From contig NZ_CP047176.1 in the NCBI RefSeq assembly GCF_009834225.1, positions 2,356,001 through 2,420,000 of the forward strand: a stretch of 64,000 bases of DNA. Direction: 5' to 3'. Positions 47,533 through 56,831 of the stretch are shown piece by piece. The position numbers and the translations under genes were made by a program. The notes under the pieces are model-generated. The model was not told the origin of the DNA. It did no database searches and was given only the letters and a program-made list of their open reading frames with translations. Within the stretch, counting starts at the first letter, position 1. Each line of letters opens with the position of its first letter. Source of the DNA: Rathayibacter sp. VKM Ac-2759 (lineage in GTDB: Bacteria > Actinomycetota > Actinomycetes > Actinomycetales > Microbacteriaceae).

Positions 47533-48418
47533 GGCCCGGAGGTCCCTGGCTCCTCGCGAGCCTCTTCGCCCGCGCCGCCGACGACACCTGGGTGACGACG
47601 ACGATCACGATCGCCAGGAGGAAGACGGCCGAGGCGATGACGTTGGCCTCGGCGGGGATGCCGCGGGCGGCCGCGATGTAGATGTACTTCGGGAACGTCG
47701 TCACCGAGCCGGAGTTGAAGTTCGTGATGATGAAGTCGTCGAAGCTCAGCGCGAACGAGAGCAGCGCCGCGGCGAGGATGCCCGGCAGCAGCAGCGGGAA
47801 GGTGATGCGCCAGAAGACCTGGCCGGGCGACGCGTAGAGGTCGCGCCCCGCCTCCTCGAGGCGCGGATCGAGGCTCGCGACACGGGCCTTCACCGTCACG
47901 ACCACGAAGCTGATGCAGAACATCGTGTGCGCCAGGATGATGGTCACGAGTCCCTTCTCGGCTCCCACCGACAGGAACTGCGCGGCGAGACCCGCACCGA
48001 GGACGACCTCGGGCGTCGCCATCGGGAGGAACAGCAGCAGGCTGATCGCCGAGCGGAACCGGAAGCGGAACCGCACGAGGGCGATGGCGATCATCGTGCC
48101 GAGCGCGGTCGCGAGCACCGTCGCGACGGCACCGACCAGGAGGCTGTTGCCGAACGCGGTCATGACCTCCTCGCTCGTCCAGGCGGACACCCACTTGTCG
48201 AGGGTGAAGCCGCGCCAGGCGAGGTTGCTCTTCACCGAGTCGTTGAACGAGAAGACGAAGGTGTAGCCGATCGGGATGAGCAGGAAGATCAGCGCCAGCG
48301 CCGTGTAGACGCCGAGGCCGAGGCCCTTGAACCTGCGCGGCCCTCTGACGGGAGCGGGCGCTGGGGCGCCGAGGATCTCCTGGGCGCTCGCGACGGGCCG
48401 ATCGGCGGTGGCGGTCAC
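47471..48418 (-). CDS. Polyamine-type ABC transporter permease (PotC-like)
   Basis: A 315-residue inner-membrane permease with six helices and the EAA loop EEAGRDLYASPGQVFWRITFPLLLPG facing the ATPase, split here at Gly-rich ends. It belongs to the PotC half of the spermidine/putrescine permease pair. The C-terminal 45 residues are unusually basic and Arg/Pro-rich, encoded in the region antisense to the asparaginase gene, and may be a recent extension. GTG start overlapping the previous permease's stop. Fourth gene of the potD-potA-potB-potC-like operon. Confidence 0.87.
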   Translation of the reverse strand: MTATADRPVASAQEILGAPAPAPVRGPRRFKGLGLGVYTALALIFLLIPIGYTFVFSFNDSVKSNLAWRGFTLDKWVSAWTSEEVMTAFGNSLLVGAVATVLATALGTMIAIALVRFRFRFRSAISLLLFLPMATPEVVLGAGLAAQFLSVGAEKGLVTIILAHTMFCISFVVVTVKARVASLDPRLEEAGRDLYASPGQVFWRITFPLLLPGILAAALLSFALSFDDFIITNFNSGSVTTFPKYIYIAAARGIPAEANVIASAVFLLAIVIVVVTQVSSAARAKRLARSQGPPGLRRRRRESRRPGARHPRPRG

Positions 48419-49332
48419 AGGAGGTCCTCCGTTCCACTGCGCTTCACGTAGAAGCCGACGATGACGAGGATGACGGCCATCAGCACGATGGACAGCGCCG
48501 CCGCCGCCGGGTAGTTCTCGAGGGTGAGGAAGTTCGCCTCGATCGCGTTGCCGACCATCGAGGTCTGCGACGAGCCCAGGAAGTCGCGGCTCGCATTGAT
48601 GTAGTCGCCGGCCGCCGGGATGAAGGTCAGCAGCGTCCCCGAGACGATGCCGGGCATCGAGAGCGGCACGGTGACCTTCCAGAAGACCGAGGCGGGGTGC
48701 GCGTAGAGATCCGATCCCGCCTCGAGGAACCGCGTGTCGAGCCGCTCGAGGGTCGTGTAGAGCGGCAGCGTCATGAACGGGATGAAGTTGTAGGTGATGC
48801 CGAAGATCACGGCGAACGGCGTCCCGGTGAGGTGACCGTCGCTCGGGAGGATCGCGACCGCCTTCAGCGCCTGGACCAGCGGGCTCTCATCGGCGAGGAT
48901 CTGCTTCCACGCCAGGGTGCGCAGGAGGAAGCTGATGAAGAACGGCGCGATGACGAGCGTGAGCAGCAGATTCTGCAGCAGCGGCCACGGCCGGGCCTTG
49001 ACTCCGATGAAGTACGCCAGCGGATAGCTGATGACGAGCGCCAGCACCGTGGCGATCAGCGCGTAGCCGAACGAGCGGAGCGCGTGCGGCCAGTAGTCCG
49101 CCATCACGATCAGGTAGTTCTGCCAGGCGAAGCCGGGTGCGTACTCGCCGATGTCGCCGTCCGGGATCTCGACCTGGAACGACGTCAGCACCAGCGAGAC
49201 GAGCGGCGCCAGGAAGAAGAGAAGCATGTAGGCGATGCCCGGCAGCAGGAGCACCAGCGCGATGGTCGACCGCTTCCGGACGGGCGCGTCGAGCGGATCC
49301 GCTGTGCCGGACGCGAAGGCGGCGAAGGCCAT
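48415..49332 (-). CDS. Polyamine-type ABC transporter permease (PotB-like)
   Basis: A 305-residue permease with six membrane helices and the cytoplasmic EAA loop LEAGSDLYAHPASVFWKV. The periplasmic part after the first helix (DGDIGEYAPGFAWQNYLIV) matches PotB/PotH types. The start at 49332 lies 2 nt after the ATPase gene's stop, supporting coupling; the in-frame extension upstream lies inside the ATPase gene and is not used. It pairs with the PotC-like protein. Confidence 0.88.
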   Translation of the reverse strand: MAFAAFASGTADPLDAPVRKRSTIALVLLLPGIAYMLLFFLAPLVSLVLTSFQVEIPDGDIGEYAPGFAWQNYLIVMADYWPHALRSFGYALIATVLALVISYPLAYFIGVKARPWPLLQNLLLTLVIAPFFISFLLRTLAWKQILADESPLVQALKAVAILPSDGHLTGTPFAVIFGITYNFIPFMTLPLYTTLERLDTRFLEAGSDLYAHPASVFWKVTVPLSMPGIVSGTLLTFIPAAGDYINASRDFLGSSQTSMVGNAIEANFLTLENYPAAAALSIVLMAVILVIVGFYVKRSGTEDLL

Positions 49333-49334
49333 GC

Positions 49335-50534
49335 CTACGACCCTCCGGCGCGCCCGGCGAGGAGCCCGCGCTTCTGGAGCGCGATCGCGCGCGTGGAGTC
49401 GTCGGGGTCGAACCGCGCAACGGTGCCCGGCTCGTCGGCGAGGCCGAAGCCGTGCTCGATGCTCCAGCTGACCCACACCTCCGCGCCCTCGCCGACGACC
49501 GGCCCGAACACCATGTTCTGCGCGAAGACGACGACGGGGCCGAGGCTCGGGATCTCGATCGTGTACTGAGTGCTGACACCGCTGAACGACACGTCGACCA
49601 CCCGGCCGGGTCCGAGCACGTTGCGGTCGGGGGCATCGGCGGGCGCCTCGGTCAGGAGGAGGAGCTTCTCGGGGCGGACCCCGATGGTCATCTCGCCCGA
49701 CTCTCGGGCCGACCTCGCGGTCGGCACCACGATGCGGTTGCCGCCGGCCTCGACGGTGAGCGCCGTCGCGCTCGAGCCGACCACCTCTCCGGTGAAGAGG
49801 TTCGACTGCCCGAGGAAGTTCGCCACGAAGGCGGTGCGGGGAAGCTCGTAGAGCTCCTCGGGCGCGCCCATCTGCTCGATGCGGCCCTTGTTCATCACCG
49901 CGACCGTGTCGGCCATGGTCATGGCCTCCTCCTGGTCGTGGGTGACGTGCAGGAAGGTGAGGCCGACCTCCTCCTGGATCGACTTCAGCTCGAGCTGCAT
50001 CTGACGGCGGAGCTTGAGGTCGAGCGCGCCGAGCGGCTCGTCGAGGAGCAACAGGGCCGGGCGATTCACGATGGCGCGGGCGAGCGCGACGCGCTGCTGC
50101 TGCCCGCCCGAGAGCTGCGCGGGGCGGCGCTGCGCGAGGTGATCGAGCTCGACGAGGCGGAGGGCCTCGTGCGCCTTCCCGACCGGGTCGTCGATCTTGC
50201 GCCGCTTGAGGCCGAAGGCGACGTTCTCGAGGATCGACATGTGCGGGAACAGCGCGTAGGACTGGAAGACCGTGTTCACGGGCCGCTGGTAGGTCTTCGT
50301 CGCCGTGACGTCCTTCCCGCCGATCAGGATGCGTCCGCCGGAGGGCTCCTCGAGGCCCGCGACGAGTCGCAGGGTGGTCGTCTTGCCGCAGCCCGACGGG
50401 CCGAGGAGGGCGAAGAAGGATCCCGCCGGGATGGTGAGGTCGAGCGAGTCGATGGCCGTGAAGCCCGGGTACTGCTTGCTGATCCCGACCAGTTCGAGGT
50501 CGGCGCCGCTCTCGGCGAAGGTTCCGGCGGCCAT
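49335..50534 (-). CDS. Polyamine-type ABC transporter ATP-binding protein (PotA-like)
   Basis: A 399-residue ATPase. Walker A is GPSGCGKTTTLRL, the Q-loop is NTVFQSYALFPH, the signature is LSGGQQQRVALARA, Walker B is LLLLDEPLGALD, and the switch is HVTHDQEEA. A C-terminal TOBE domain (about 290-385) is typical of PotA/CysA/MalK. It powers the two permeases. The start ATG overlaps the binding-protein stop (ATGA). Confidence 0.92.
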   Translation of the reverse strand: MAAGTFAESGADLELVGISKQYPGFTAIDSLDLTIPAGSFFALLGPSGCGKTTTLRLVAGLEEPSGGRILIGGKDVTATKTYQRPVNTVFQSYALFPHMSILENVAFGLKRRKIDDPVGKAHEALRLVELDHLAQRRPAQLSGGQQQRVALARAIVNRPALLLLDEPLGALDLKLRRQMQLELKSIQEEVGLTFLHVTHDQEEAMTMADTVAVMNKGRIEQMGAPEELYELPRTAFVANFLGQSNLFTGEVVGSSATALTVEAGGNRIVVPTARSARESGEMTIGVRPEKLLLLTEAPADAPDRNVLGPGRVVDVSFSGVSTQYTIEIPSLGPVVVFAQNMVFGPVVGEGAEVWVSWSIEHGFGLADEPGTVARFDPDDSTRAIALQKRGLLAGRAGGS

Positions 50535-51760
50535 CAGATGCCCAGCAGCACTTTCTGGAACTCGGCCTGGTAGTCCTTCTCCTCGGCCGCGGTGAGCGTG
50601 CGGAAGACGTGGGCCTGCGACAGCGTCTCCTCGTCGGGGAAGATCAGCTGGTTCTCGGCCAGGTCCGGATCGATGCTCTCCATGGCTTCCTTCGCTCCGT
50701 CGACGGGGGTGATGTAGTTGACCCATGCGGCGACCTGGGCGGCCACCTCTGGTTCGTAGTAGTAGTTCATGAGGGCCTCGGCGTTGGCCTTCCGCTGCGA
50801 GCCCATCGGCACGACGAAGGTGTCGTTCCAGAGCGTGCCGCCCGAGTCGGGGAGGGCGAACTCCCACTTGTCCCCCGCCTCCGCGTTGATCAGGGTGATG
50901 TCCCCCGACCAGCAGATGGCGGCGAGAGTGTCCTCGTTCTGCAGGTCGTTGAGGTAGGCGTTGCCCTTGATGTTGCGGATCTGCCCGGCGTCCACCTGCT
51001 CGCGGAAGACGTCGATCGCATCCATGAAGGCGTCGTCACCCCACTTCCCGGCGATGTCCGTCCCCTGGGCGAGCATGATGAGGCCGATGGTGTCGCGCAT
51101 CTCGCTCAGCACGCCGACGCGGCCGCGGAGCGCCGGGTCCCACAGGTCGTCGATGCTCTCGAGGCCGTTCGGGAGCTTCTCCTTGTTCCAGCAGATGCCG
51201 GCGAAGCCCGCCTGCCACGGCAGCGAGAGGTGGCGACCGGGATCGAAGTCGGGGTTCGCGAGTGACGGAGTCAGGTTGACGATGTTCGGGATGTTGGCGT
51301 GGTCGAGCTCCTGGATGTACTGGCGGCGTGCGAGCCGCGACACCATCCACTCGGTGAGGCAGACCGTGTCGGCGCCGATGTACTGACCGAGGGCGAGCTG
51401 GTCCTTGACCTTGCCGTAGTAGGAGTTGTTGTCGTCGACCGCCACGTTGTAGGTGACCGAGATGCCGCTCTGCTCCTCGAACGCGAGGAGGGTCGGGTAG
51501 GCGCCGTCGTCGTCCTCGTCGAGGTACGCGGGCCAGTTGTCCCAGACGAGCTCCGGATCGGAGGCCGATACGTCCGCGGCGGCCGTCGGAGCGGGCCTGC
51601 TCACGGGTGCGCACGCCGCGAGAGCCAGCGCCCCCGCCCCCAGTCCGAGGCCTCCGAGGACCGCGCGACGCGAGAGGACGGCCCTGCGCTCGCGGTCGCG
51701 GGAGCGGGCGACGGCGATGGCTTCGCGGAGGACGGGATCCCTCGGGAGGGGACGGGTCAT
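50534..51760 (-). CDS. Polyamine-type ABC transporter substrate-binding lipoprotein (PotD-like)
   Basis: A 408-residue exported binding protein. The signal region carries a twin-arginine pair (Arg31-Arg32 in SRRAVLGG), a hydrophobic core and the lipobox LAAC with Cys50, suggesting Tat export and lipid anchoring. The mature part opens with ELVWDNWPAYLD, matching the WxxY/D opening of PotD/PotF proteins, and has Trp and Asp residues for amine binding. AGGAG 7 nt before the ATG fixes the start. First gene of the potDABC-like operon. Substrate is probably spermidine or putrescine, but other amines cannot be excluded. Confidence 0.88.
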   Translation of the reverse strand: MTRPLPRDPVLREAIAVARSRDRERRAVLSRRAVLGGLGLGAGALALAACAPVSRPAPTAAADVSASDPELVWDNWPAYLDEDDDGAYPTLLAFEEQSGISVTYNVAVDDNNSYYGKVKDQLALGQYIGADTVCLTEWMVSRLARRQYIQELDHANIPNIVNLTPSLANPDFDPGRHLSLPWQAGFAGICWNKEKLPNGLESIDDLWDPALRGRVGVLSEMRDTIGLIMLAQGTDIAGKWGDDAFMDAIDVFREQVDAGQIRNIKGNAYLNDLQNEDTLAAICWSGDITLINAEAGDKWEFALPDSGGTLWNDTFVVPMGSQRKANAEALMNYYYEPEVAAQVAAWVNYITPVDGAKEAMESIDPDLAENQLIFPDEETLSQAHVFRTLTAAEEKDYQAEFQKVLLGI

Positions 51761-51908
51761 GCTGCGACTCCTGTCTGCGTCGGTGCTCCGGCCGACCGGC
51801 GTGAACGTGAGGAAATGATGGCACAGCCCCCACCTCGTGTCGACGCTGGACCGACGAGATCGGACATCTGGAAACACGATCGTCACGAAATCCGTGCCGG
51901 AGGCGGGG

Positions 51909-54611
51909 TCATACGGCGGATTCCCTGTGTCCCGCTCCGATCGCGGCGGGCCAGCGCGCGCGGTGCAGCACCCCCTCACTCTCGATCAGCACCCGGTCTC
52001 CCGCGCAGAGCGGAGCCGGCCCCAGCGCTCCGAGCACCAGGCGCGCCTCGCTCGGCGGGACGTCGAGGACGACGGCCCCGTCTCCCCGCATCGTCGCGAG
52101 CAGCCCCCGGGAGGAGGACCACTCGAGGACCGTGCCGACGACGGCGTCCGTCGGTCCACCGGCGACCGCCTCCTGCACGCTCGAGACGGCGACTCCGAGT
52201 GCCTCCAGTCGTGATCGGACCGCACGAGCACGATTCGTGAGCACGGCGACCGGCACGGAGCCGATCGGAACGTCGGGCGGCGGAGGCGAGACGTCGACGA
52301 GCGCGCGGGCGCCGGGCGCGAAGACCTGGATGCGCTCGCCGTGCCACCATCCGCCCCCGGGCGGGAGATCGGGATCGAACCTCTCTCCCGAGAGGGCGAG
52401 CAGTTGATGCTCCTGCCGGTTCGACGCGCGGAGGAGCAGGACGTCGTCGAACGCGTCCCGCACCGCAGCGAGACCGTCCGTGAGGCGACGGGCCGCGACG
52501 ACCACGCGGCGCTCCCCCGCTCGGACCGCGGTCTGCAGGGCGTCGAGCAGTCGGCGCCGCTCGTCGTCCGCGCAGCGCCGGAGCAGCAGATCGAGGTCGT
52601 CGAGGAGGAGCGGCCCGGCAGCCGCTCCGTCGTCCATGACGGCGTCCCACGCCCGCTCCGGGTCGTGCGCGCCGACGAGGCGAGCCCCCTCGAGCTGACC
52701 GGCGATCGTCCGCAGCACTCCGGTCCGGCCCGATCCCGACGCGCCGAGCACCAGGACCGATCGACGCTCGAGGGACACGACGTCCTGGCTCTGCTCCTCC
52801 GGCCGGTCGACCAGCCCGAGGAGGAGGCGATCACCGGGATCCGCGGGGAGAGGGATCACGGAGGGCAGCGGGTCGCGCCACGGTCGGTGCACGACGAACG
52901 CCGCGTCTCCCGGGCGCACGGCGGCGGCGAGCTCCTCCGGAGGCGCGACCGCGGCCTGGACGAGCCGCTCCTGCCCGCCGAGCGAGACGATGCAGCGTCC
53001 GGGAGCGCCGTGCGGGAGACGGGCCGCCGCGTCCGAGCCGATCAGGGCCCGGGAGTCGGCCGCGTCCTGCACCCGCAGGGCGATGCGGAGCCCGCAGTTA
53101 GCGGCGACGGCATCGCGGACGACTCCGACCGGCCGCTGGGTGCAGAGGACGAGGTGGACGCCGAGCGAGCGGCCCCGGGCCGTGATGTCGGCGAAGGCTC
53201 GATGCAGCTCGGGAGCCCGCTCGAGGACGACCGCGCACTCGTCGACCACGATGACCAGCCGCGCCAGCACGCCCGCGGCCAGGCGCGCGACGTCGGCGAC
53301 CCCGTGCTGGGCGAGGACGATCTCCCGCCGGCGCAGTTCGGCCGCGACGCTGGCGAACGCCCTGGCCGCTCCTCCCGGATCGAGATCGGTGATCACCCCC
53401 GTCACGTGAGGGAGTGCGGCGAGCGCGGCGAAGCCCGCCCCGCCCTTGAAGTCCGCGAGGAGGAAGGTCACGGCGGCCGGATCGTGACGGGCCGCGAGGG
53501 CCACGATCCAGGCGACGAGCAGCTCGGTCTTGCCGCTTCCGGTGGTGCCTCCGATGATCGCGTGGGGGCCGTCTCCGACCAGGTCGATCTCGAGCGGGCC
53601 GTCCTCGGCCACTCCGATGACGGCACGGAGGCCCTGTTCTCCGTGCCTGCGCTCCAGAGCACCGAGCTGGGCGAGGAGTACTCGCGAGGGCAGCTCCCCG
53701 ACCGCGACACCGCCGACCGACTCGCCCAGCGCGAGCGCATAGGCCCTCGCCTGCTCCGAGGAGACGTAGTCGACGCTCAGGTCCTCCGTCGCGCCCGGGA
53801 GCACCCGTCCGACGACTCGGTCGCCGGCGTCGTCGCCGAGGAGGACGACGACCCGGCACGCCGTCGGGAGCCTCGACGGGTCGTCGGTGAGGACGATCAC
53901 CCTGGCGTCGTCGCTCGGCTCCGGCACCGCCTCCGCGCCCTGCTCGAGGACGCTCACGCCGACGGGAGCGGTGAACGCCCGGTTGTGCGGCAGCGCCCTC
54001 AGCCCGTCCCACGCCCGGTGCGGCGGCAGCCCGATCGACAGCGCACCGGGCGAGGCCAGCTCGGCGCACTGCAGGAGCAGCCCTCTGACGAAGGCCCGGG
54101 CGAGCACCGGAGGACCGACGACGCCGATGCCCGCCGCGAGAGGCGCTGTCAGCGGGGCCCCGGGCAGTGTCGTCTCCGACCTCCGCTCCGGCAGCCCCGA
54201 GCGGAGCTCGCCCGTTCCGAGGACGATCTCCAGCGACGCTGCCCGGCGTCGCCAGCGCGCATCCACGGGCAGGGACCGCTCGAGGACGGCCAGCGGGCCG
54301 GGGGCGGCGATCCGCAGGGCGGTGAGCTCTCGCGCGCGGGAGTCGGCGAGTGCGAGGTCGTACTCGGCGAGCAGTCGCTCGTAGCGGGCCTCGTCCACGC
54401 GCGCGGAGCGCTTCCTCCCGCGCACTCCGTCGAGGAACGACGCGAGGGCGATGACCGGCCCCAGTGCGGCCAGGGCGAGCGTGTACGGCGAGGACGTGAG
54501 CGCGTACAGGACCAGCGACGACAGCACGGGGGCGAGGGCCGCGATCCAGGGGAAGGATGCGCGGGGCGGCGCAGGAGGAGGCGTCGGCGGGGCGGCAGGT
54601 CGGAACGTCAT
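51909..54611 (-). CDS. FtsK/SpoIIIE (EccC/EssC-like) tandem ATPase
   Basis: A 900-residue protein with two N-terminal membrane helices (about 21-60), a coupling region containing RWRRRAASLEIVLGTGE typical of type VII secretion EccC proteins, then two FtsK-type ATPase domains. Domain 1 has a full Walker A (GTTGSGKTE, Lys361) and Walker B LVIVVDECA. Domain 2 has GASGSGRTG, where the lysine is replaced by Arg629, and PLLLDDLDLLL, so it is probably inactive and used for substrate binding. It is the last gene of the PP2C-FHA-EccC operon. No WXG100 or EccB/D/E gene is in the window. A role in protein export is inferred; a DNA-translocase role is less likely. Confidence 0.82.
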   Translation of the reverse strand: MTFRPAAPPTPPPAPPRASFPWIAALAPVLSSLVLYALTSSPYTLALAALGPVIALASFLDGVRGRKRSARVDEARYERLLAEYDLALADSRARELTALRIAAPGPLAVLERSLPVDARWRRRAASLEIVLGTGELRSGLPERRSETTLPGAPLTAPLAAGIGVVGPPVLARAFVRGLLLQCAELASPGALSIGLPPHRAWDGLRALPHNRAFTAPVGVSVLEQGAEAVPEPSDDARVIVLTDDPSRLPTACRVVVLLGDDAGDRVVGRVLPGATEDLSVDYVSSEQARAYALALGESVGGVAVGELPSRVLLAQLGALERRHGEQGLRAVIGVAEDGPLEIDLVGDGPHAIIGGTTGSGKTELLVAWIVALAARHDPAAVTFLLADFKGGAGFAALAALPHVTGVITDLDPGGAARAFASVAAELRRREIVLAQHGVADVARLAAGVLARLVIVVDECAVVLERAPELHRAFADITARGRSLGVHLVLCTQRPVGVVRDAVAANCGLRIALRVQDAADSRALIGSDAAARLPHGAPGRCIVSLGGQERLVQAAVAPPEELAAAVRPGDAAFVVHRPWRDPLPSVIPLPADPGDRLLLGLVDRPEEQSQDVVSLERRSVLVLGASGSGRTGVLRTIAGQLEGARLVGAHDPERAWDAVMDDGAAAGPLLLDDLDLLLRRCADDERRRLLDALQTAVRAGERRVVVAARRLTDGLAAVRDAFDDVLLLRASNRQEHQLLALSGERFDPDLPPGGGWWHGERIQVFAPGARALVDVSPPPPDVPIGSVPVAVLTNRARAVRSRLEALGVAVSSVQEAVAGGPTDAVVGTVLEWSSSRGLLATMRGDGAVVLDVPPSEARLVLGALGPAPLCAGDRVLIESEGVLHRARWPAAIGAGHRESAV

Positions 54612-54648
54612 GGGTCAAGCTCACCGGAGCCGGGCCGGACGCGGGGGC

Positions 54649-55266
54649 TCAGCGGGTGATCGGTGGACGAGCGGAGCCTGTGGAGGAGCCGTCGACGCGC
54701 TCGATGCCCATCTCGACGGTCGACAGGAGGATCCGGCTCCCGAGCTTCGCGCGGTACCGCCGCCCCGCCTCCAGGGGAAGCGGCGCCTGGGTCGTGGTCA
54801 CCAGCACGGAGCCGTTCGCCGACCAGCGGTCGCGCACCCAGAGCCCGCCCTCATCGAAGCCGAACTCGAGGTGCGTCTTCGACAGCGATCGGGACGCGTC
54901 GGGGATCGCCAGGATGTGCCGGAAGGTCTCGCCGGGGTCGGGGAGCGGTTCCCTGCCGATGAGTCCGTTGCCCGTCACGATCGCGTGCTGCCCCGAGGCG
55001 AAGCTGAGACGCACGAGGCCCTGGGCCGGCGGGGCCATCGGCGCACCGGGCGCGGGCCGACGGTGGCGGCCCGGCGCGAGGCCGGGGAGCCATGCGCGGC
55101 GGGAGGGATCGAGCACCGTCGTGTCGCCCACGGAGGTCGGGCGCGAGGCGCCGGGAGTCGCGTGCGACGCCACCGAGGATCCGCACTCGCCGCAGAGGAT
55201 CGCCCCGGAGGCGAGAGTGGAGCCACACGTGCTGCAGATCACCGAGAACGCCCTTCCTCTCCCCAT
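54649..55266 (-). CDS. Zinc-ribbon and FHA domain protein
   Basis: A 205-residue protein. A zinc ribbon at the N-terminus has Cys11, Cys14, Cys25 and Cys28. A Pro/Arg-rich linker follows, then an FHA domain (about 92-190) with GREPLPD, the phosphothreonine-contact RSLSKTHLEF, and SANGS. FHA domains bind phosphothreonine peptides, and in type VII systems they regulate EccC/EssC ATPases. It is separated by 37 nt from the ATPase gene and 39 nt from the phosphatase gene, all on one strand. Confidence 0.84.
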   Translation of the reverse strand: MGRGRAFSVICSTCGSTLASGAILCGECGSSVASHATPGASRPTSVGDTTVLDPSRRAWLPGLAPGRHRRPAPGAPMAPPAQGLVRLSFASGQHAIVTGNGLIGREPLPDPGETFRHILAIPDASRSLSKTHLEFGFDEGGLWVRDRWSANGSVLVTTTQAPLPLEAGRRYRAKLGSRILLSTVEMGIERVDGSSTGSARPPITR

Positions 55267-55305
55267 CGTAGCCAGGCGTCGGACGCACGTTCCCGGATCA
55301 CCGGA

Positions 55306-56115
55306 TCAGCCCGGGTCCCCCGTCACCGCGAGCACGTCGACGACGATGACCGTGATGTTGTCGCGGGCTCCGTTCTCGAGGGCGGCGTCCACCAGCGCGT
55401 CGACCGCCTCGAGCGCGGTCGACGCGCTGCCGAGGAGGTGATCGAGTCCGGCGTCGGTGAGCTCCTTCGTCAGCCCGTCGGAGCAGATCAGCAGCCGGGA
55501 GGGGGCGATCACCGGCACGAGGCGGTAGTCGGGAACGGGCGCTTCGTGGAAGCCGACCGCGCGGGTGATGACGTTGCCGTGCGGGTGCACGTCGGCCTCG
55601 TCCCGGGTGATCAGCCCGGCGTCGACGAGCTCCTGCACGATCGAGTGGTCGACCGTCAGCTGGACGAGGGAGCCCTGGATCCAGAGGTAGACCCTCGAGT
55701 CGCCGATGTTGAAGATCGACCAGTAGGGCTCACCGCCCACCGCGGTCAGCGCCGCTCCGGTGACGGTCGTCCCGGTCCCGCCGTCCGCTTCGCCGGCGTG
55801 CCGGGCGATGTCGTCGACGGCGTCCCTCAGTGCTCGGTCGATCTCCTCGGCGCCGACCGTGGCACCGGTCGCGGCGCGCGAGAGGCGCGAGACGACGGCG
55901 TCGCTCGCCACCTCTCCGGCCGCGTGGCCGCCCATGCCGTCGGCCACGGCGAACAGAGGCGATTTCGCCAGGTAGCTGTCCTCGTTCGCGCTCCGGACGA
56001 GACCGGTGTCCGTCCTCGCGGCCCAGCCGAGCCGCACCTCGGCGGAGGGCGAGTCGGAGCTCCAGGCCGAGACCGGGACGGTGACGGAGGCGCGGCTGCG
56101 GCCGATCTGCGTCAT
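55306..56115 (-). CDS. PP2C family serine/threonine phosphatase
   Basis: A 269-residue metal-dependent phosphatase. Motifs: RSANEDSYL, VADGMGGHAAGEVAS for the metal site, GTTVTGA, NIGDSRVYLW, and C-terminal GARDNITVIVVD. Protein phosphatases of this type oppose Ser/Thr kinases. GAGGAG 6 nt before the ATG at 56115 fixes the start. It is the first gene of the operon with the FHA protein and the EccC-like ATPase, which implies control by reversible phosphorylation. No kinase gene is in the window. Confidence 0.9.
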   Translation of the reverse strand: MTQIGRSRASVTVPVSAWSSDSPSAEVRLGWAARTDTGLVRSANEDSYLAKSPLFAVADGMGGHAAGEVASDAVVSRLSRAATGATVGAEEIDRALRDAVDDIARHAGEADGGTGTTVTGAALTAVGGEPYWSIFNIGDSRVYLWIQGSLVQLTVDHSIVQELVDAGLITRDEADVHPHGNVITRAVGFHEAPVPDYRLVPVIAPSRLLICSDGLTKELTDAGLDHLLGSASTALEAVDALVDAALENGARDNITVIVVDVLAVTGDPG

Positions 56116-56348
56116 CGCGTCTCCTCGCCTCCGGTCCTCTCCGTCCGCACAGGCCGGAAGGGCCTTCCGATGGTACCGGCTGGCAGGACGACCGGGGCCT
56201 CGCAGCGGCGCGGTCCCGACCGACCCGGGTCCCCGATGCCTCCGCCCTCGCGACCACCCGCCCGCTCGACGGCGGATTCCCACACCGTGCAGGCTCCGCG
56301 TGTACGGATTCACTTGCCGCGCCCCCCGGCGACTGTCAGAATCCTCGC

Positions 56349-56828
56349 ATGAGCCCCTCCCGCCCCCCTTCCCAGCGCCCGATCCAGCTCGACGACGTGT
56401 CGAAGGCGATCATCGAGCAGCTGCAGGCCGACGGACGTCGCTCGTACGCCGAGATCGGGAAGGCGGTCGGTCTCAGCGAGGCCGCGGTGCGTCAGCGGGT
56501 GCAGAAGCTCACGGAGTCGGGAGTGATGCAGATCGTCGCCGTCACCGACCCGATGCAGCTGGGCTTCTACCGTCAGGCGATGATCGGCGTGCGGGTGACG
56601 GGCGACACCCGGGACGTCGCCGATCGGCTCGCCGCCATCCCGGCGGTCGACTACGTCGTCCTGACAGCCGGGACCTTCGACATCCTCGCCGAGGTCGTCT
56701 GCGAGAACGACGACGACCTGATCGCCCTGCTCAACCAGGAGATCCGCTCGCTGCCCGGCGTGCTCTCGACCGAGACGTTCGTCTATCTCAAACTCCACAA
56801 GCAGTTCTACAACTGGGGAACGCGGTAA
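56349..56828 (+). CDS. Lrp/AsnC family transcriptional regulator
   Basis: A 159-residue regulator with an N-terminal helix-turn-helix (LDDVSKAIIEQLQADGRRSY to VRQRVQKLTESGVM, about residues 14-60) and a C-terminal RAM ligand-binding domain (GVRVTGDTRDVADRLAA to the final strand). A CAGAAT hexamer sits 6 nt before the ATG at 56349, fitting the leaderless pattern. The aminotransferase gene starts 3 nt after its stop, so it is probably the local regulator responding to an amino acid or amine. Confidence 0.9.
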   Translation: MSPSRPPSQRPIQLDDVSKAIIEQLQADGRRSYAEIGKAVGLSEAAVRQRVQKLTESGVMQIVAVTDPMQLGFYRQAMIGVRVTGDTRDVADRLAAIPAVDYVVLTAGTFDILAEVVCENDDDLIALLNQEIRSLPGVLSTETFVYLKLHKQFYNWGTR

Positions 56829-56831
56829 CCA

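Noticed and set aside
51909..56115. A complete type VII (ESX) secretion locus
   Set aside because: Only the EccC-like ATPase and possible regulators are present; no WXG100, EccB, EccD, EccE or MycP gene is visible within the window.
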